41,687 nucleotides of DNA. Origin: an uncultured Bacteroidota bacterium. GTDB taxonomy: Bacteria; Bacteroidota; Bacteroidia; Flavobacteriales; Flavobacteriaceae. Made by a program: the position numbers and the translations under genes. The notes under the pieces are model-generated. The model saw only the letters and a list, made by a program, of their open reading frames with translations. It had not been told where the DNA came from and did no database searches. This document shows, in pieces, positions 8,069 to 17,351 of this stretch; positions within the stretch are counted from its first letter, which is position 1, and each line of letters opens with the position of its first letter. The DNA is taken from contig CABYAF010000006.1 of assembly GCA_902516925.1 (NCBI GenBank), positions 1 to 41,687 of the forward strand. The letters are read 5' to 3'.

Positions 8069-9649
8069 ATGAATGTTAAACTTTTAACATCACTTATTTC
8101 TATCTTTTTATTATGTCCATTAATCTATCTTTTATATAGTGTAATCGGACTAAGCCTTGATACGTTTTTGTATTTATGGAATAATCTTTTATTAGGTTAT
8201 TCATTAAACACACTTTACCTTTTATTACTCACAGTTTTTTTTTCTTTGATACTGGGAATCATACCTGCATGGTTTGTTTCTACAACAAATTTTAAAGGGA
8301 AAAGTTTTTTCGATATAATACTATTCTTGCCTTTAGCCATTCCTTCTTATATAATTGCTTTTACTTACAGTGATCTTTTAAGTTATACTGGTCCAATTCA
8401 AAGTATAGTAAGGAATAATTACCCTGATTTTTATAAGTATGTAAATCATGATTATTTGCAAATTGAAATTCTGGCATTTCTGATGGCACTTGTATTGTAT
8501 CCTTATTTATATACTGCATGTAGAATTTCTTTTTCACTTTTAGGGTCAAATTATATTAATATTTCCAAAAACCTTGGAATGTCTCAGTTTCAAACTTTTT
8601 TTAAAATTATTCTACCGATATCTAGAGTCTCGATTTTCTCAGGCTTATTCTTAATTACAATGGAGGTGCTTAATGAATATGGTGCTGTAAAGTACTTCGG
8701 TGTAAATACTTTTACAAGTGGAATATTTAGATCTTGGTATTCAATGGAAGACATTAATGCGGCATCTATTTTGGCTGTCTGCTTACTTATTATTGTATCT
8801 ATTTTCTTTTTACTTGAGAGATACTCATCATCAAAATATAGATATAACTATAAACCAAATGATAATGTATCTGGTAACTATTCTACAAATAAATTTTCAA
8901 GAACAGTTATATATCTCATTTGTTTATTCCCATTTATACTAGGCTTTTTTATTCCAGTTATTTACATAGTAAATAATGTTTTTAAGACTATAAATGTTGT
9001 AGATTTTAGTGAGTTAATAAATCTTTCTTTAAACTCATTTTTTTTAGCTTCAGTTTCATCTCTAATAATTGTTGCTATTGCGATTTTCTTTCAGTATATA
9101 AAAAAGATTTCTAAAAGTAAAACTGTTTTTTACTTAAGTGAGATAGTCTCACTTACATATGCCTTGCCAGGAGCAGTAATAGCTCTGTCACTTATAATTT
9201 TTTTAGCATTTTTGACAAAATTAATTGGAATTTCAATAGCTTTTGGATCGGTAGTAATTTTGGTTTATGCTTATGTAATGAGATATATGGCAGTTGGAAT
9301 TTCTCCACTACGATCAAGCTTTGATAAACATCCAGAAACATTTGATGACACAGGAAAGAATCTGGGGATGACCAATTTTAAATTGTTTAAAAAAATTCAT
9401 TTGCCAATAAACATTAGCGCAATATACATTGCATTTATTTTGTGTTTTGTTGATATAATCAAGGAGTTGCCAATTACTTTAATTTTAAGACCATTTAATT
9501 TTGACACCCTAGCTGTAAGGACATATGAATATGCAATAGAAGAAATGATTGCAAAATCTTCTATTTACTCTTTAATTATTATTTTATTAGGTGCAGTATT
9601 ATTGATATTTTTAAGAAAAATTATAAACAAAGGTGTAGATGTATCTTAA
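8069..9649 (+). CDS. Ferric-iron ABC transporter permease (FbpB type, fused halves)
   Basis: A 526-residue inner-membrane protein with about twelve helices in two homologous halves, as is standard for FbpB/FutB permeases. Each half holds an EAA-type cytoplasmic loop for the ATPase: the first around I-S-K-N-L-G-M-S-Q-F-Q-T-F-F-K-I-I-L-P, the second around D-D-T-G-K-N-L-G-M-T-N-F-K-L-F-K-K-I-H-L-P. It follows the binding protein by 19 bases. Its last codons overlap the ATPase start by 11 bases, so subunits are probably translated together. Confidence 0.93.
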   Translation: MNVKLLTSLISIFLLCPLIYLLYSVIGLSLDTFLYLWNNLLLGYSLNTLYLLLLTVFFSLILGIIPAWFVSTTNFKGKSFFDIILFLPLAIPSYIIAFTYSDLLSYTGPIQSIVRNNYPDFYKYVNHDYLQIEILAFLMALVLYPYLYTACRISFSLLGSNYINISKNLGMSQFQTFFKIILPISRVSIFSGLFLITMEVLNEYGAVKYFGVNTFTSGIFRSWYSMEDINAASILAVCLLIIVSIFFLLERYSSSKYRYNYKPNDNVSGNYSTNKFSRTVIYLICLFPFILGFFIPVIYIVNNVFKTINVVDFSELINLSLNSFFLASVSSLIIVAIAIFFQYIKKISKSKTVFYLSEIVSLTYALPGAVIALSLIIFLAFLTKLIGISIAFGSVVILVYAYVMRYMAVGISPLRSSFDKHPETFDDTGKNLGMTNFKLFKKIHLPINISAIYIAFILCFVDIIKELPITLILRPFNFDTLAVRTYEYAIEEMIAKSSIYSLIIILLGAVLLIFLRKIINKGVDVS

Positions 9650-10601
9650 CATTGAAAATTTAATTAAGTTTTACAGTAAAGATGTTCCTTTAATTAAGGA
9701 TTTAAACTTTTCTGTCAAAAAAGGAGAATTTGTCTCTTTTATTGGAGAGAGTGGTTCTGGGAAAACAACTTTTTTGAAATGTTTAGCAGGCCTTGAAAAA
9801 ATAAATTCTGGAAAAATTACATTAAACAACACAGTCTTAGATAATAAAACAACCTTTATAAATCCAAATCATAGGAAAATTGGTTTTATTTTTCAGGACT
9901 ATCCTCTCTTTCCGCATCTAAGTGTTTTAGAGAATCTGAAAATAAACCTTGAAAAACAATATGAAAAAAATATTCAGTACTATGTCGAACTTACTGGGCT
10001 GGATAATTTATTAAATAGATATCCTCATGAATTATCTGGTGGAGAACAACAAAGAGTATGTATAACACGTGCCTTGATTAGAGAACCCGATCTTCTTCTT
10101 ATGGATGAGCCATTCAGTAACCTGGATGTTAGTATTAAATCAAAAATTCAAAATGAAGTATATAAAATATTAAAAAGTACAGAAACTACTACAATCCTAG
10201 TAACTCATGATATAAAAGATACTTTTGATATTTCAGATAGAATACTTGTTTTTAAAGCAGGAATAGTTCAGCAATATGATAAACCAGAGGAGATGTATTG
10301 TAATCCAGTAAATTGCTATTGTGCTAAAATTTTAGGAGATCTAAACAGAATTCATATTGATGGTAAAGAGCTCTATATAAGACCTGAAAAAATTAAAATT
10401 GTAGATAAATCTAAGCATAAATTAAAAGTTGAAAAAACTTCATTTATCGGAAAGGAATATAAGATAAAAGGGACCTTGAATAAAGATGAAATATACTTCT
10501 ATAGTTCATCACCAATAAAGGATACTAATAATTTATTTATTGATTTTGACAAAAGTGATCTTTTAGAATTCGATAGAAGATGTAGTAATTTCTTCACTTA
10601 A
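9639..10601 (+). CDS. Ferric-iron ABC transporter ATP-binding protein (FbpC type)
   Basis: A 320-residue ABC ATPase. The Walker A is G-E-S-G-S-G-K-T-T (about 37-45), the Q-loop is in F-I-F-Q-D-Y-P-L-F-P, the signature is L-S-G-G-E-Q-Q-R, the Walker B is L-L-L-M-D-E-P-F-S-N-L-D, and the switch His is in L-V-T-H-D. A TOBE-like regulatory domain (about 245-315, with Y-I-R-P-E-K-I) follows, as in FbpC/PotA-group ATPases. It powers Fe3+ import with the two preceding genes. The start overlaps the permease gene by 11 bases. Two operator-like palindromes follow the stop and belong to the next small gene. Confidence 0.93.
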   Translation: MYLNIENLIKFYSKDVPLIKDLNFSVKKGEFVSFIGESGSGKTTFLKCLAGLEKINSGKITLNNTVLDNKTTFINPNHRKIGFIFQDYPLFPHLSVLENLKINLEKQYEKNIQYYVELTGLDNLLNRYPHELSGGEQQRVCITRALIREPDLLLMDEPFSNLDVSIKSKIQNEVYKILKSTETTTILVTHDIKDTFDISDRILVFKAGIVQQYDKPEEMYCNPVNCYCAKILGDLNRIHIDGKELYIRPEKIKIVDKSKHKLKVEKTSFIGKEYKIKGTLNKDEIYFYSSSPIKDTNNLFIDFDKSDLLEFDRRCSNFFT

Positions 10602-10617
10602 ACCAATTAATCTTTTT

Positions 10618-10636
10618 ATTTATAATCATTATAAAT
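10618..10636. promoter_or_regulatory. Fur/PerR-box-like perfect palindrome
   Basis: ATTTATAATCATTATAAAT is a perfect 9-1-9 inverted repeat. Its core TTATAATCATTATAA matches the classical PerR/Fur-family 7-1-7 consensus TTATAATNATTATAA exactly. It is 17 bases after the fbpC-type stop and 70 bases ahead of the small Cys/His ORF. Confidence 0.7.
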
Positions 10637-10652
10637 TACTGTAAATGAGTAA

Positions 10653-10669
10653 TTTAAAATCATTCTAAA
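10653..10669. promoter_or_regulatory. Fur-box-like palindrome, second copy
   Basis: TTTAAAATCATTCTAAA is an 8-1-8 inverted repeat with one mismatched pair, centred 34 bases after the perfect site at 10618-10636. Both lie within 90 bases upstream of the ORF at 10706, suggesting cooperative control of that gene. Confidence 0.6.
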
Positions 10670-10705
10670 CCTTTTTTAATTTAATTTTACTTAAAATTAT
10701 TTAAA

Positions 10706-10828
10706 ATGATTCAAACAGTTAACACATGTATAAATTGTACAAATATGACAGAGTCATTACTTTGTGCAAAACATAATGTTGAAGTTGAGGCTAATAACAT
10801 TTGTGGTGATCACCAAGTTAAAGGATAA
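10706..10828 (+). CDS. 40-residue Cys/His-rich mini-protein, putative metal-binding knuckle
   Basis: ATG at 10706 to TAA at 10826-10828, 40 codons. The spacing of Cys and His is regular: C8-x2-C11, C20-x2-H23, C33-x2-H36, that is one CxxC and two CxxH pairs, like zinc-ribbon or treble-clef knuckles or a small iron site. There is no signal peptide, so it should be cytosolic. It lies 104 bases after the ferric importer operon, behind two Fur-box-like palindromes. I do not recognise a named family. An iron- or zinc-responsive small regulator, metal chaperone or buffer are all possible. Confidence 0.7.
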   Translation: MIQTVNTCINCTNMTESLLCAKHNVEVEANNICGDHQVKG

Positions 10829-10911
10829 TCATTACCACTTTTTACTTAACTGCCATTTTCTTCTAATTATATGTATACCTTAAAGAGGTTTACTTTAATC
10901 TGTTTCCGTTT

Positions 10912-10932
10912 ATTTAAGTCCTGGGCTTAAAT
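10912..10932. promoter_or_regulatory. Inverted repeat upstream of the histidine kinase gene
   Basis: ATTTAAG (10912-10918) pairs with CTTAAAT (10926-10932), extended by T-G and C-G pairs toward the centre. No T run follows directly, so it is not a standard terminator. Its place 49 bases before the kinase ATG and 83 bases after the small Cys/His ORF suits an operator or a weak terminator. The rest of 10829-10981 is AT-rich with nothing else I can name. Confidence 0.4.
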
Positions 10933-10981
10933 CATTTGGCTAAAACTTTAATATATTTACTTATAAAAGAATCGAGTAACT

Positions 10982-12430
10982 ATGTTTAAAAATAAAATGT
11001 CTCTGAGATTAAGAATCTTTATCTCAATGATATTATTAGTTTTTACTGCTACACTTTTAGTATTAGGTTCAACTTATTATCAATATAGAACTGAATCCGA
11101 TCTTTACAACTCATATAGACAAGAGAGGAAGGAAAATCAACTAAAAAGACAAATAAATTATTTAGTTAATAAACATGATTTGTCAGACAAATACGATTTA
11201 TGGGAAGACTATGAAAAAGACTTTGAGGAGATAACAAAAATTCATAGTGTTGAATACTCAATTTTTACAACTGGTGGTAGCCCACTTTTTTACTCATATC
11301 TTCCACTTGATGTTATATCTAATAATTATTCTTTAAAGGAAGAGTTTGCAGACATGTTAGTTTCTACTGATGAAGGGAAATTTATATCAGAGAATTTTAC
11401 AGATGTCGGAAAATTCCAAGCATCTTACAGTGTCTTGAAAAATGATATCGGAGAAAAATATGCAATACTTTTTTTTCCATATTTTCAAGATGTTTCTTTT
11501 GCTGAGAGTGAATTAAATGTATTCTTATCCACCCTTTATCAGATATACTTTATTATGCTTGTGGTTGCTATTGTGTTGGCTTATTTTATATCAAGATATG
11601 TTACTAGGTCCATTGAGACTATTCGTTTAAAAATTGGACAAGCAGGGTTACTTAAAAAAAATGAAAAGATTTATTTAAACAATGCAACAAAGGAGATTGA
11701 TAGTCTTGTAAATTCATATAATAAGATGATTGATGATCTTGAGGATAGTGTGGAAAGACTAGCGAAAACAGAGAGAGAGCAGGCTTGGCAGGAAATGGCT
11801 AAACAAGTAGCGCATGAAATTAAAAATCCGTTAACACCCATGAGACTTACTGTCCAAAGCTTTCAAAAAAATAGTGGTATAAAAAAAGGTGAAGATCAGA
11901 AAGATAAGTTAAATGACTTTTGTGATACTTTAATAGAACAAATAGATACAATGAGTAATGTTGCAACATCTTTTTCAGATTTTGCAACTCTGCCAAAAAC
12001 ACAGCTTGAAAAAACAGATATTGTCGAGGCAACTAAAAAAGTTGTTGAAATTTTTGAGCAAAATAATATATCTCTTGAGACTTCAAGCGAAAACATATTC
12101 ATTAAACTAGATAAAGAACAGTGGATTAGAGTAATGACTAATCTGATTAAAAATAGTATTCAGGCAATCCCACATGATAGAGAGCCAATTATTCATGTAA
12201 ATATTACTGAGAGATTAAAAACTGTAAGAGTGACTGTTTCAGATAACGGACTTGGAGTTTCTAAGAATAATAGAGATAAGATATTTGAACCAAAGTTTAC
12301 GACTAAGTCTGATGGAATGGGTCTAGGACTAGGTATTGTTAGAAGTATTATAAACTCTCACAGAGGTAAAATCTCATATAAATCAAGAAGTAAAAAAGGT
12401 ACAGATTTTAAAATCTCATTACCTAAATAA
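10982..12430 (+). CDS. Sensor histidine kinase, NtrY-like, without adjacent response regulator
   Basis: A 482-residue membrane kinase. TM1 is about 10-30, the periplasmic sensor about 31-185, TM2 about 186-205, and a HAMP linker about 206-258. The H-box is V-A-H-E-I-K-N-P-L-T-P-M with phospho-acceptor H278. The HATPase_c domain has an N-box N-L-I-K-N-S-I-Q-A, a G1 box D-N-G-L-G-V and a G2 box G-L-G-L-G-I-V. The H-E-I-K-N-P-L-T-P form is typical of NtrY-type kinases. No response regulator lies within the window, so the partner must be elsewhere. The stop codon abuts the convergent bacilliredoxin stop with no base between. Confidence 0.9.
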   Translation: MFKNKMSLRLRIFISMILLVFTATLLVLGSTYYQYRTESDLYNSYRQERKENQLKRQINYLVNKHDLSDKYDLWEDYEKDFEEITKIHSVEYSIFTTGGSPLFYSYLPLDVISNNYSLKEEFADMLVSTDEGKFISENFTDVGKFQASYSVLKNDIGEKYAILFFPYFQDVSFAESELNVFLSTLYQIYFIMLVVAIVLAYFISRYVTRSIETIRLKIGQAGLLKKNEKIYLNNATKEIDSLVNSYNKMIDDLEDSVERLAKTEREQAWQEMAKQVAHEIKNPLTPMRLTVQSFQKNSGIKKGEDQKDKLNDFCDTLIEQIDTMSNVATSFSDFATLPKTQLEKTDIVEATKKVVEIFEQNNISLETSSENIFIKLDKEQWIRVMTNLIKNSIQAIPHDREPIIHVNITERLKTVRVTVSDNGLGVSKNNRDKIFEPKFTTKSDGMGLGLGIVRSIINSHRGKISYKSRSKKGTDFKISLPK

Positions 12431-12841
12431 TTAGCAAAATTCGTTATACGCTTGTATAAGATTGTCTGCTATTAAGTCAGCCTCCCTACCTTCGATGTGA
12501 TGTCTTTCAACCATGTGTACCAACTCACCATTTTTAAATAAGGCAATAGATGGAGAAGAAGGTGGAAATGGAAGCATTTCTTCTCTTGCAGTGTTAGTTG
12601 CCTCAATATCAAATCCAGCAAATACAGTGCAAAGATTATCAGGTTTAGATTCGTTAGATAAAGACATAATCACTCCTGGTCTTGCATTTTTTGCAGCACA
12701 TCCACATACAGAGTTTACTACTATAAGTGTAGTGCCTTCTTTATCTAGAGCTGATTTAACATCTTCTGGTGAAGTTAGTTCTGAAAAACCTGAACTAGTC
12801 AATTCAAGCTTCATTGGTTTTACAATTTCTTCTGGGTACAT
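12431..12841 (-). CDS. Bacilliredoxin, BrxA/BrxB (YphP/YqiW) family
   Basis: A 136-residue thioredoxin-fold protein with the family's C-G-C active site in V-N-S-V-C-G-C-A-A (C46, C48) and the following A-R-P-G-V. Bacilliredoxins remove bacillithiol from mixed disulfides on proteins after oxidative stress. Bacillithiol synthesis is known in Flavobacteria, so the role fits the host. The last residue is a third Cys (C136), a possible extra redox partner. It is a single gene, divergent from dCMP deaminase. Its stop directly abuts the histidine kinase stop on the other strand. Confidence 0.92.
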   Translation of the reverse strand: MYPEEIVKPMKLELTSSGFSELTSPEDVKSALDKEGTTLIVVNSVCGCAAKNARPGVIMSLSNESKPDNLCTVFAGFDIEATNTAREEMLPFPPSSPSIALFKNGELVHMVERHHIEGREADLIADNLIQAYNEFC

Positions 12842-12929
12842 TATTTATTTTTTTACAAATATATAAAGAAAGTCAAAAAATAAATTCAGATTAACTTATA
12901 TTTAGCAATCTATAATTAAAGATCTTAAT

Positions 12930-13349
12930 TTGAAAGATAAACAGTTAAAATATGATATTGCTTATCTCAGAATGGCTGAGGAATGGTCCAAACTATCTCA
13001 TTGTAAAAGAAGACAAGTTGGAGCATTAATTGTAAAAGATAAGATGATTATTTCAGATGGTTACAATGGAACCCCTACTGGATTTGAAAATCCATGCGAA
13101 GACGATGAAGGTTACACAAAATGGTATGTTCTTCATGCAGAGGCAAATGCTATAGCTAAAGTCTCTGGTTCTACTCAGTCTACAAATGGAGCTACACTTT
13201 ACATTACATTATCACCATGTAGGGAATGCAGTAAGCTTATTTTTCAGTCTGGCATAAAAAGGATTGTTTACTCAAAAAAATATAAAGATCAATCTGGAAT
13301 TGAATTTTTATTAAAATCAGGTGTAGATGTCGATTTTATTGAGATTTAG
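12930..13349 (+). CDS. dCMP deaminase (ComEB type)
   Basis: A 139-residue zinc deaminase converting dCMP to dUMP for thymidylate synthesis. The zinc site is H-A-E-A-N-A-I (H69, catalytic E71) plus S-P-C-R-E-C (C97, C100). An N-G-T-P-T-G-F-E-N-P-C substrate/zinc loop lies before it. The frame has no ATG between the upstream stop (12903-12905) and the conserved A-Y-L-R-M-A-E-E-W; TTG at 12930 gives the family's usual N-terminus, so I take it as start. The ribonucleotide reductase genes downstream are in the same pathway of dNTP supply. The 3' end overlaps the small membrane protein gene by four bases. Confidence 0.9.
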   Translation: MKDKQLKYDIAYLRMAEEWSKLSHCKRRQVGALIVKDKMIISDGYNGTPTGFENPCEDDEGYTKWYVLHAEANAIAKVSGSTQSTNGATLYITLSPCRECSKLIFQSGIKRIVYSKKYKDQSGIEFLLKSGVDVDFIEI

Positions 13350-13543
13350 CTATTGAACCTATCCCTTATTTTTTTTGAAATTATTAAAATTAAGATCAAG
13401 ATAAGAGCACACAATGAAAGAATGAAACATATTAATGCAATTCTGTTTTCATCATCCAAAAAATTATAAATATTTAGTTGTGTTAAATTAAATACTACAA
13501 TTAAAATTGTTAAAAACAATAAAATTTTATCTAGATTTTTCAT
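13346..13543 (-). CDS. Small two-helix membrane protein, unknown function
   Basis: With the ATG at 13543 this is 65 residues (M-K-N-L-D-K start); an upstream in-frame ATG at 13561 would add six. There are two hydrophobic helices, about residues 6-22 and 33-53, a short loop, and a basic tail S-K-K-I-R-D-R, suggesting both ends are cytoplasmic. I recognise no family. It overlaps the dCMP deaminase 3' end by four bases (convergent). Composition and start context look genuine, but membrane-like ORFs arise easily in AT-rich DNA. Confidence 0.55.
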   Translation of the reverse strand: MKNLDKILLFLTILIVVFNLTQLNIYNFLDDENRIALICFILSLCALILILILIISKKIRDRFNS

Positions 13544-13646
13544 TTTTTGATATGCAAACATAAGTTAAAAATAACTAGTATTAATATTTTTTTTAATTCA
13601 TTTTAGTCCCTAAATATATTGAAGAAATTTAATTTTTTTTTTCAAT

Positions 13647-13695
13647 AAAAAAACTCAAAAAACAATTAAAAAAATTAAAAAAAAATTAAAAAAAA
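13647..13695. promoter_or_regulatory. Helically phased A-tracts upstream of ribonucleotide reductase
   Basis: Five A-runs of 6-9 bases start at 13647, 13657, 13668, 13677 and 13688, with spacings of 10, 11, 9 and 11, about one helical turn each. A ten-T run lies just upstream (13633-13642). This predicts strongly curved DNA about 120-170 bases before the nrdB ATG. I see no NrdR box or clear -7 element in the 13562-13815 gap. The rest of the gap is AT-rich and otherwise featureless. Confidence 0.65.
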
Positions 13696-13815
13696 GTTAT
13701 ACCAGGCTAATGTTAAAAACTTTATGTTAATCTTTAAAATAGGTCTTTCAATTCTGAATAGAATTTTAAATATTTGTTAGACTAAAAAAATTATCAACCA
13801 TAAAAAAAAATTATT

Positions 13816-14793
13816 ATGCAGCAAGAGCCCTTACTTCAAGAAAACAAAGACAGATTCGTAATCTTTCCAATTAAGCATCACGATATATGGGAGTGGTATA
13901 AAAAATGTGAAGCAAGTTTCTGGACGGCAGAAGAAATTGATTTACATCAGGACTTAAATGATTGGAGTACAAAATTAAACGATGACGAAAGATATTTCAT
14001 AAAGCATATTCTTGCATTTTTTGCTGCATCAGATGGTATCGTAAATGAAAACTTAGCAGAAAACTTTGTAAATGAGGTTCAATACTCGGAAGCAAAATTT
14101 TTCTATGGATTCCAAATTATGATGGAAAATATTCATTCAGAAACATATTCATTACTCATTGATACTTATGTTAAGGATGATAAAGAAAAAGATACTTTGT
14201 TTAAAGCAATTGAGAATTTCCCTGCAATTAAAAAGAAAGCTGACTGGGCATTAAAATGGATTGAGTCAGATTCTTTTGCTGAAAGGCTTATTGCTTTTGC
14301 AGGTGTTGAAGGAGTGTTTTTCTCAGGCTCATTTTGTTCAATATTCTGGCTCAAGAAAAGAGGTCTTATGCCAGGTCTTACATTCTCAAATGAGTTAATC
14401 TCTCGTGATGAAGGAGTTCATTGTGATTTTGCAGTTCACTTGCATAATAATCATATGATCAATAAGGTCCCAAAGGAAAGAATTAAAGAAATACTTCTTG
14501 ATGCTTTAAACATCGAAAGAGAATTTATAACGGAATCTTTACCTGTAAGTTTAATAGGTATGAATGCAAAATTAATGACTCAATATCTAGAGTTTGTAAC
14601 AGATAGACTTCTAGATCAATTTGGATGTGAGAAAGAATTTAATGTTTCTAATCCATTTGATTTTATGGATATGATTAACCTTCAAGGTAAAACCAACTTC
14701 TTTGAAAAAAGGGTTGCTGAATATCAGAAAGCAGGTGTTTTAAATAATGATAAAAAAGACGAGTCAAACTTTGGTCTTGACGACGATTTTTAA
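13816..14793 (+). CDS. nrdB: Ribonucleoside-diphosphate reductase, small subunit (class Ia)
   Basis: A 325-residue diiron tyrosyl-radical subunit of the eukaryote-like type. Metal-site residues are visible in [16 protein letters not shown] and [10 protein letters not shown]. The F-F-Y-G-F-Q motif gives the presumed radical Tyr97, and later ligands lie in A-G-V-E-G-V-F-F and S-R-D-E-G-V-H. The C-terminal tail N-F-G-L-D-D-D-F should dock onto the large subunit. It makes dNDPs from NDPs with the gene 46 bases downstream. Its promoter region carries the phased A-tracts. Confidence 0.96.
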   Translation: MQQEPLLQENKDRFVIFPIKHHDIWEWYKKCEASFWTAEEIDLHQDLNDWSTKLNDDERYFIKHILAFFAASDGIVNENLAENFVNEVQYSEAKFFYGFQIMMENIHSETYSLLIDTYVKDDKEKDTLFKAIENFPAIKKKADWALKWIESDSFAERLIAFAGVEGVFFSGSFCSIFWLKKRGLMPGLTFSNELISRDEGVHCDFAVHLHNNHMINKVPKERIKEILLDALNIEREFITESLPVSLIGMNAKLMTQYLEFVTDRLLDQFGCEKEFNVSNPFDFMDMINLQGKTNFFEKRVAEYQKAGVLNNDKKDESNFGLDDDF

Positions 14794-14839
14794 AATAATC
14801 AATTAAATAATTTTTTAGATAATATAATATGGTAATGGA

Positions 14840-17320
14840 ATGAGTATGTATGTAATTAAAAGAGACGGGAAGAAAGAGCCCATAATGTTTGATAAAATAA
14901 CCGCAAGGATTAAAAAGCTTTGCTATGGTTTCAACGAGCTTGTTGATCCTGTTAGGGTAGCCATGAGGGTTATTGAAGGTCTTTACGATGGTGTTACCAC
15001 ATCTGAGTTGGATAATCTTGCTGCTGAAATTGCTGCAACAATGACAACAACTCATCCAGAATATGCTTCACTTGCAGCTAGAATCTCTGTCTCCAACTTA
15101 CATAAAAATACGAATAAGTCTTTTTCATCCACTATGAAGGATTTACATACTTATGTAAACCCGATCACAGGAAAAAAAGCTCCTCTTCTTTCAGATGAAG
15201 TATATAAAGTAATCAAGAAAAATGCAGAGCTTTTAGACTCTAAAATAATTTACAATAGAGATTTTGGATATGATTATTTTGGTTTTAAAACTCTTGAAAG
15301 ATCCTATCTTTTAAAGATTAATGGTAAAATTGTAGAAAGACCACAACACATGTTAATGAGAGTTTCGGTTGGAATTCATCTAGATGATATTGATGCGGTG
15401 ATTGATACTTATGAGCTAATGTCAAAGAAATATTTTACTCATGCTACACCAACCCTTTTTAATGCAGGTACACCAAAACCTCAGATGTCTTCATGTTTCC
15501 TCTTGACTATGCAAGATGATAGTATTGATGGAATATATGATACTTTAAAACAAACTGCTAAAATATCTCAGTCAGCAGGAGGTATAGGTCTTTCAATTCA
15601 TAACATTAGATCTACTGGCTCATACATATCAGGAACTAACGGAACATCTAATGGTATTGTTCCTATGTTAAGAGTTTTTAATGATACTGCTAGATATGTT
15701 GATCAAGGTGGTGGAAAAAGAAAAGGTTCTTTTGCTATTTATATTGAGCCATGGCACGCTGATATATATGACTTCTTAGACCTAAAGAAAAATCATGGTA
15801 AAGAGGAAATGAGAGCTAGGGACCTATTCTATGCAATGTGGATGCCGGACTTATTTATGAAGAGGGTTGAAAATAACGAAGAATGGACTTTAATGTGTCC
15901 AAACGAGTGTCCTGGACTATATGACTGTCATGGAGATGAATTTGATAAATTATACTTAAAATATGAAAAGCAATCTAAAGGCAGAAAATCAATAAAAGCA
16001 AGAGAGCTATGGGAAAAGATTCTAGAATCTCAAATTGAGACAGGAACTCCTTACATGCTTTATAAAGATTCTTGTAATAGAAAATCAAATCAAAAAAATC
16101 TTGGTACCATAAGATCATCTAATCTTTGTACAGAGATATTAGAGTACACGTCTAAAGACGAGATAGCTGTATGTAATCTTGCATCTATTGCTCTACCAAT
16201 GTTTGTTGAAGATGGAGAATTTAATCATCAAAAACTTTATGATGTTACAGTTAGAGTAACGAAAAACCTAAATAAGGTTATTGACAGAAATTATTATCCA
16301 GTAAAAGAGGCAGAAAATTCAAACTTTAGGCACAGACCTGTTGGTCTTGGAGTTCAGGGACTAGCTGATGCATTTATTCTTTTAAGACTTCCTTTTACTT
16401 CTGATAAAGCAAAAGAGCTGAATCAAGAAATTTTCGAAACAATTTACTTTGCAGCTCTTACAGCTTCTGTAGAGGAGGCAAAAAAAGATGGTGTTTATGA
16501 ATCTTATAAAGGATCACCAATTTCAAAAGGAGAATTCCAACACAATATGTGGGGGGTTGAAGATAAGGACCTAAGTGGAAGATGGGATTGGAAAGTCTTA
16601 AGAAAAAGTATCCTTAAACATGGAGTAAGGAACTCTTTACTTGTTGCACCAATGCCAACCGCAAGTACTTCTCAAATTCTTGGTAACAACGAATGTTTTG
16701 AGCCTTACACTTCAAACATTTATACTAGAAGAGTTTTATCAGGTGAATTTATAATTGTAAACAAACACTTATTAAATGATCTTGTTGAGTTAGGACTTTG
16801 GAATGAGGACATGAAACATGAATTAATGGGTGCAAATGGATCAATTCAAGATATTGATGGAATTCCTGATGACCTTAAAGAGTTATACAAAACTGTATGG
16901 GAGATGAGTATGAAGGATATAATCGATATGGCTAGACATAGAGGATTCTTTATTGACCAGTCTCAATCACTTAATTTATTTATGGAAGGAGCTACAATGT
17001 CTAAGCTTACATCAATGCACTTTTATGCATGGAAGTCAGGTTTAAAAACAGGAATGTATTACTTAAGGACAAAAGCTGCTGTTGATGCTATTAAATTTAC
17101 TTTAAAGAAGAAAGAAGTCGAGTCTCCAGTTTCTGTAGAACCTGAAGTTGTTAAAGAGGAAGTGGGAGAGGTAGAAATTACAAGAACAGAAAAAGCAGCT
17201 GCAACAAAATCTAAAGAAAAACCTGTTGCGGTTGAGCCATTATCACCAGAGGAATTAAAGCAAATCTTGTCACAATCAAAAGAAAATGAGGATGATGACT
17301 GCCTTATGTGTGGTTCGTAA
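14840..17320 (+). CDS. nrdA: Ribonucleoside-diphosphate reductase, large subunit (class Ia)
   Basis: An 826-residue catalytic subunit. An N-terminal ATP-cone (about 3-95, opening [10 protein letters not shown]) gives allosteric control. Active-site landmarks include S-S-C-F-L, N-L-C-T-E-I and the glycyl-loop region [18 protein letters not shown]. After the core comes an acidic, Pro/Glu/Val-rich linker (about 750-815), ending in D-D-D-C-L-M-C-G-S, the CxxC arm that re-reduces the active site. ATG at 14840 is used; the second Met (14846) is also possible and gives the common M-Y-V-I-K-R-D start. It is 46 bases after nrdB in the same operon. Confidence 0.96.
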   Translation: MSMYVIKRDGKKEPIMFDKITARIKKLCYGFNELVDPVRVAMRVIEGLYDGVTTSELDNLAAEIAATMTTTHPEYASLAARISVSNLHKNTNKSFSSTMKDLHTYVNPITGKKAPLLSDEVYKVIKKNAELLDSKIIYNRDFGYDYFGFKTLERSYLLKINGKIVERPQHMLMRVSVGIHLDDIDAVIDTYELMSKKYFTHATPTLFNAGTPKPQMSSCFLLTMQDDSIDGIYDTLKQTAKISQSAGGIGLSIHNIRSTGSYISGTNGTSNGIVPMLRVFNDTARYVDQGGGKRKGSFAIYIEPWHADIYDFLDLKKNHGKEEMRARDLFYAMWMPDLFMKRVENNEEWTLMCPNECPGLYDCHGDEFDKLYLKYEKQSKGRKSIKARELWEKILESQIETGTPYMLYKDSCNRKSNQKNLGTIRSSNLCTEILEYTSKDEIAVCNLASIALPMFVEDGEFNHQKLYDVTVRVTKNLNKVIDRNYYPVKEAENSNFRHRPVGLGVQGLADAFILLRLPFTSDKAKELNQEIFETIYFAALTASVEEAKKDGVYESYKGSPISKGEFQHNMWGVEDKDLSGRWDWKVLRKSILKHGVRNSLLVAPMPTASTSQILGNNECFEPYTSNIYTRRVLSGEFIIVNKHLLNDLVELGLWNEDMKHELMGANGSIQDIDGIPDDLKELYKTVWEMSMKDIIDMARHRGFFIDQSQSLNLFMEGATMSKLTSMHFYAWKSGLKTGMYYLRTKAAVDAIKFTLKKKEVESPVSVEPEVVKEEVGEVEITRTEKAAATKSKEKPVAVEPLSPEELKQILSQSKENEDDDCLMCGS

Positions 17321-17351
17321 TTCATTTTAAATCAAAGCTTTACATTCCAAT

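Noticed and set aside
10700-10716. Third Fur-like site overlapping the mini-protein ATG (TTTAAAATGATTCAAAC)
   Set aside because: The two halves are poorly symmetric and the bases are explained by the start codon context.
12513-12866. 117-codon plus-strand frame opposite the bacilliredoxin gene
   Set aside because: The minus-strand frame has a clear bacilliredoxin family with its CGC site; the plus frame is its shadow.
13696-13729. GTTA motifs before nrdB resembling the 11-bp array at 17352, including AACTTTATGTTA
   Set aside because: Only three units occur, at 16 and 14 base spacing, not in 11-base register; chance in AT-rich DNA is likely.
14675-15055. 126-codon minus-strand frame across the nrdB-nrdA junction
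   Set aside because: It is antisense to two well-supported genes and shows no recognisable domain.
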